Below are positions 62,501 to 64,000 of a stretch of 64,000 bases of DNA, one piece after another. Origin of the DNA: Pseudomonas sp. PA15(2017) (lineage in GTDB: Bacteria > Pseudomonadota > Gammaproteobacteria > Pseudomonadales > Pseudomonadaceae); NCBI RefSeq assembly GCF_001945395.1, contig NZ_MSXV01000011.1, positions 1 through 64,000 of the forward strand. Direction: 5' to 3'. The translations under genes and the position numbers were made by a program. The notes under the pieces were generated by a model. That model saw only the letters and a list, made by a program, of their open reading frames with translations. It was not told the origin of the DNA and did no database searches. Each line of letters opens with the position of its first letter. The stretch's first letter is position 1.

Positions 62501-64000
62501 TGGTGACCTGGGCGAACTGCTGGCGGAAGTAGTCGTACGGCGAGCGCACGCGCTGGCTCAGCACGGCCATCGGCGTATCGTCGCCCATGGAGCCGACCGC
62601 TTCCTGGCCCTGCTCGGCGAGCGGGCGCAGCACCTGGTCACGCTCCTCGAACGTGACCTGGAACATCTTCATGTACTGCTTGAGCTGATCGGCCTCGTAG
62701 AAGGCCGAGCCATGGTCGTTGTCTTCCATGGTCGCGCGCACGCGCAGCGCACTCTTGCGCAGCCACTGCTTGTAGGGATGACGCGACTTCAGGCGGTTGT
62801 CGATGTCGTCGGTGGTCAGCACCTGGCCGGTTTCGGTGTCCACGGCGAGGATCTGGCCCGGGCCGACACGGCCCTTGGCGACCACGTCTTCGGGCTGGTA
62901 ATTCCACACGCCGATTTCCGAAGCCAGGGTGATGTAGCCATTGGTGGTAGTCACCCAGCGCGCCGGGCGCAGGCCGTTGCGGTCGAGCAGGCACACGGCA
63001 TGGCGACCATCGGTCAGCACCACGCCAGCCGGACCGTCCCAGGGTTCCATGTGCATGGAGTTGTATTCGTAGAACGCGCGCAGGTCGGCGTCCATGGTCT
63101 CGACGTTCTGCCAGGCCGGCGGAATGATCATACGCACGCCGCGGAACAGGTCGATACCGCCGGTGACCATCAGCTCGAGCATGTTGTCCATGCTCGAGGA
63201 GTCCGAACCGACGCGGTTGACCAGCGGGCCGAACTCGTCGAGGGCCGGGATCTGGCCATTCTCGAACTTGGTACGGCGCGCCTGGGCCCAGTTGCGGTTG
63301 CCGGTGATGGTGTTGATCTCGCCGTTGTGGGCGAGGAAACGGAACGGCTGAGCCAGCGGCCACTTCGGCAGGGTGTTGGTGGAGAAGCGCTGGTGGAACA
63401 CGCAGATCGCAGTCTGCAGGCGCTCGTCACCCAGGTCCGGGTAGAACTGCTGCAGGTCGGCCGGCATCATCAGGCCTTTGTAGATGATGGTCTTGTGCGA
63501 AAAGCTGCAGATGTAGTGCTCGGTGTCGGCGGCATTGGTCACCGAAGAGCGACGACGGGCGCAGAACAGCTTGATGGCGAATTCCTGGTCGCTCAGGCCT
63601 TCACCGCCGATGAACACCTGCTCGATCTGCGGCAGACGCTCGAGCGCCAGTTGGCCGAGCACGCTGGTATCCAGCGGCACCTTGCGCCAGCCGACCAGAT
63701 TCAGGCCAGCAGCCTGGATCTCGCGGTTCATGTTCTCGCGGGCAGCGCTGGCCTTGGCGTCATCCTGGTTGAGGAAGACCATGCCAACGGCATATTGCCT
63801 GGGCAGCTCGACGCCAAAGGTGTCCTTGGCGATGGCGCGCAGGAACAGATCGGGCTTTTGAATCAGCAAACCGCAACCATCACCGGTCTTGCCATCGGCG
63901 TTGATGCCACCACGGTGGGTCATGCAGGTCAGTGCTTCGATCGCCGTCTGCAACAGGTGATGGCTGGCCTCACCTTGCATGTGGGCGATCAGGCCGAAGC
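59598..64000 (-). CDS. gltB: Glutamate synthase large (alpha) subunit, 5' end outside window
   Basis: 1467 residues visible. The frame stays open through 64000 (..[10 protein letters not shown]), so the N-terminus is cut by the window edge, not truncated in the genome; the catalytic Cys that begins mature GltB lies a codon or so beyond. Seen: class II amidotransferase part ([16 protein letters not shown]), central domain, FMN synthase domain ([24 protein letters not shown]), 3Fe-4S cysteines ([15 protein letters not shown]) and the beta-helix C-terminus. Forms the GltBD complex. Confidence 0.95.
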   Translation of the reverse strand, partial: FGLIAHMQGEASHHLLQTAIEALTCMTHRGGINADGKTGDGCGLLIQKPDLFLRAIAKDTFGVELPRQYAVGMVFLNQDDAKASAARENMNREIQAAGLNLVGWRKVPLDTSVLGQLALERLPQIEQVFIGGEGLSDQEFAIKLFCARRRSSVTNAADTEHYICSFSHKTIIYKGLMMPADLQQFYPDLGDERLQTAICVFHQRFSTNTLPKWPLAQPFRFLAHNGEINTITGNRNWAQARRTKFENGQIPALDEFGPLVNRVGSDSSSMDNMLELMVTGGIDLFRGVRMIIPPAWQNVETMDADLRAFYEYNSMHMEPWDGPAGVVLTDGRHAVCLLDRNGLRPARWVTTTNGYITLASEIGVWNYQPEDVVAKGRVGPGQILAVDTETGQVLTTDDIDNRLKSRHPYKQWLRKSALRVRATMEDNDHGSAFYEADQLKQYMKMFQVTFEERDQVLRPLAEQGQEAVGSMGDDTPMAVLSQRVRSPYDYFRQQFAQVTNPPIDPLREAIVMSLEICLGAERNIFEESPEHAIRVILSSPVISPAKWRTLMNLDRPGFERQIIDLNYDESIGLEAAVRNMADQAEEAVRAGKVLLVLSDRHIAPGKLPAHAALVTGAVHHRLTETGLRCDCNILVETATARDPHHYAVLIGFGASAVYPFLAYEVLGDLIRTGEVLGDLYEVFKYYRKGISKGLLKILSKMGISTVGSYRGAQLFEAVGLADEVTGLCFRGVPSRLKGARFVDLEAEQKALAGEAWNNRKAIQQGGLLKFVYGGEYHAYNPDVVNTLQAAVKQGSYEKFKEYTALVDTRPVSMLRDLLQVKLADQPLSLDEVEPLESIFKRFDAAGISLGALSPEAHEALAEAMNRLGARSNSGEGGEDPARYGTIKSSKIKQIATGRFGVTPEYLVNAEVLQIKVAQGAKPGEGGQLPGGKVNGLIAKLRYAVPGVTLISPPPHHDIYSIEDLAQLIYDLKQVNPSALVSVKLVSEAGVGTIAAGVAKAYADLITISGYDGGTGASPLTSIKYAGAPWELGLAETHQTLRGNDLRGKVRVQTDGGLKTGLDVIKAAILGAESFGFGTAPMVALGCKYLRICHLNNCATGVATQNDKLRKDHFIGTVDMVVNFFTYVAEETREWLAKLGVRSLGELIGRTDLLDVLPGESAKQNHLDLTPLLGSDHIPADKPQFCEVDRNPPFDQGLLAEEMLSMAKSAIDGATGGEFELDICNCDRSIGARVSGEIARVHGNQGMVKAPITFRFKGTAGQSFGVWNAGGLNLYLEGDANDYVGKGMTAGKLVIVPPKGSPFATQDSAIIGNTCLYGATGGKLFAAGTAGERFAVRNSGAHAVVEGVGDHCCEYMTGGFVCVLGKTGYNFGSGMTGGFAYVLDLDNSFYDRVNHELVEIQRINSESMESYRSHLERVLVEYVEETSSEWGRNLLENLDDYLRKFWLVKPKAANLKSLLSSIRANPQ

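Overview
The window is chromosomal DNA from a Pseudomonas-type gammaproteobacterium. Supporting signs are uniformly high GC with GC-ending codons, several GTGGGAGCGGGC-type REP palindromes in intergenic gaps, and Pseudomonas-like housekeeping genes (hemE, gltD, gltB, tldD/pmbA-type peptidases, ycaO, trxC, fpr). No tRNA, rRNA, CRISPR array or intact insertion sequence was seen.

Layout. 1-8.5 kb: a TerC/CBS/CorC membrane protein, a ferredoxin-NADP reductase, then a sugar-acid block consisting of alpha-ketoglutarate-semialdehyde dehydrogenase, an AraD1/FAH-family enzyme, a divergent GbpR-like LysR regulator and an orphan DctP-type binding protein. 8.5-15.3 kb: rlmG, then a minus-strand operon of LacI regulator, binding protein, two permeases, ATPase and metallophosphoesterase, coupled by short overlaps and preceded by a perfect palindromic operator. 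15.5-19.8 kb: a TldD/PmbA peptidase pair, then a small accessory patch with a DUF6429 gene and a ccdAB toxin-antitoxin pair whose promoter is embedded in a perfect inverted repeat. 19.9-28 kb: ycaO (OsmC fusion), a BCCT transporter, an alpha/beta hydrolase, trxC, a tandem universal stress protein and an orphan ParA.

28.3-47.2 kb is a complete aryl polyene (APE) gene cluster on the plus strand. It encodes a chain-length factor, acyltransferases, two ACPs, an AMP-ligase fused to a dehydratase, a glycosyltransferase, an aromatic-amino-acid ammonia-lyase, a thioesterase, a LolA-like protein, an MMPL exporter, a CPA-type antiporter, a halogenase-like flavoprotein, a methyltransferase, a DUF3261 lipoprotein, two ketosynthases, a dehydratase and a ketoreductase. 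Most genes overlap by ATGA/GTGA, suggesting one long, tightly coupled transcript.

47.4-56.3 kb extends the locus. A second plus-strand acyl cassette (hotdog protein, ABC exporter, third ACP, ketosynthase, ketosynthase-like half protein) faces a minus-strand operon with a DarA-like dialkylresorcinol enzyme, a DarB-like KSIII, an unknown protein and a BtrH-type acyltransferase. The combined content resembles flexirubin-type (aryl polyene-dialkylresorcinol) biosynthesis. I infer that the aryl starter comes from the ammonia-lyase and ligase, the polyene from ApeO/C/R/Q/P/I, a second acyl or resorcinol lipid from the ACP3/DarAB set, and assembly and export from BtrH, LolA, MMPL and the ABC pair. 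This is the most interesting region.

56.3-64 kb returns to housekeeping genes: a DUF2141 secreted protein, hemE, gltD, and gltB, which runs off the right edge just before its catalytic N-terminal cysteine.
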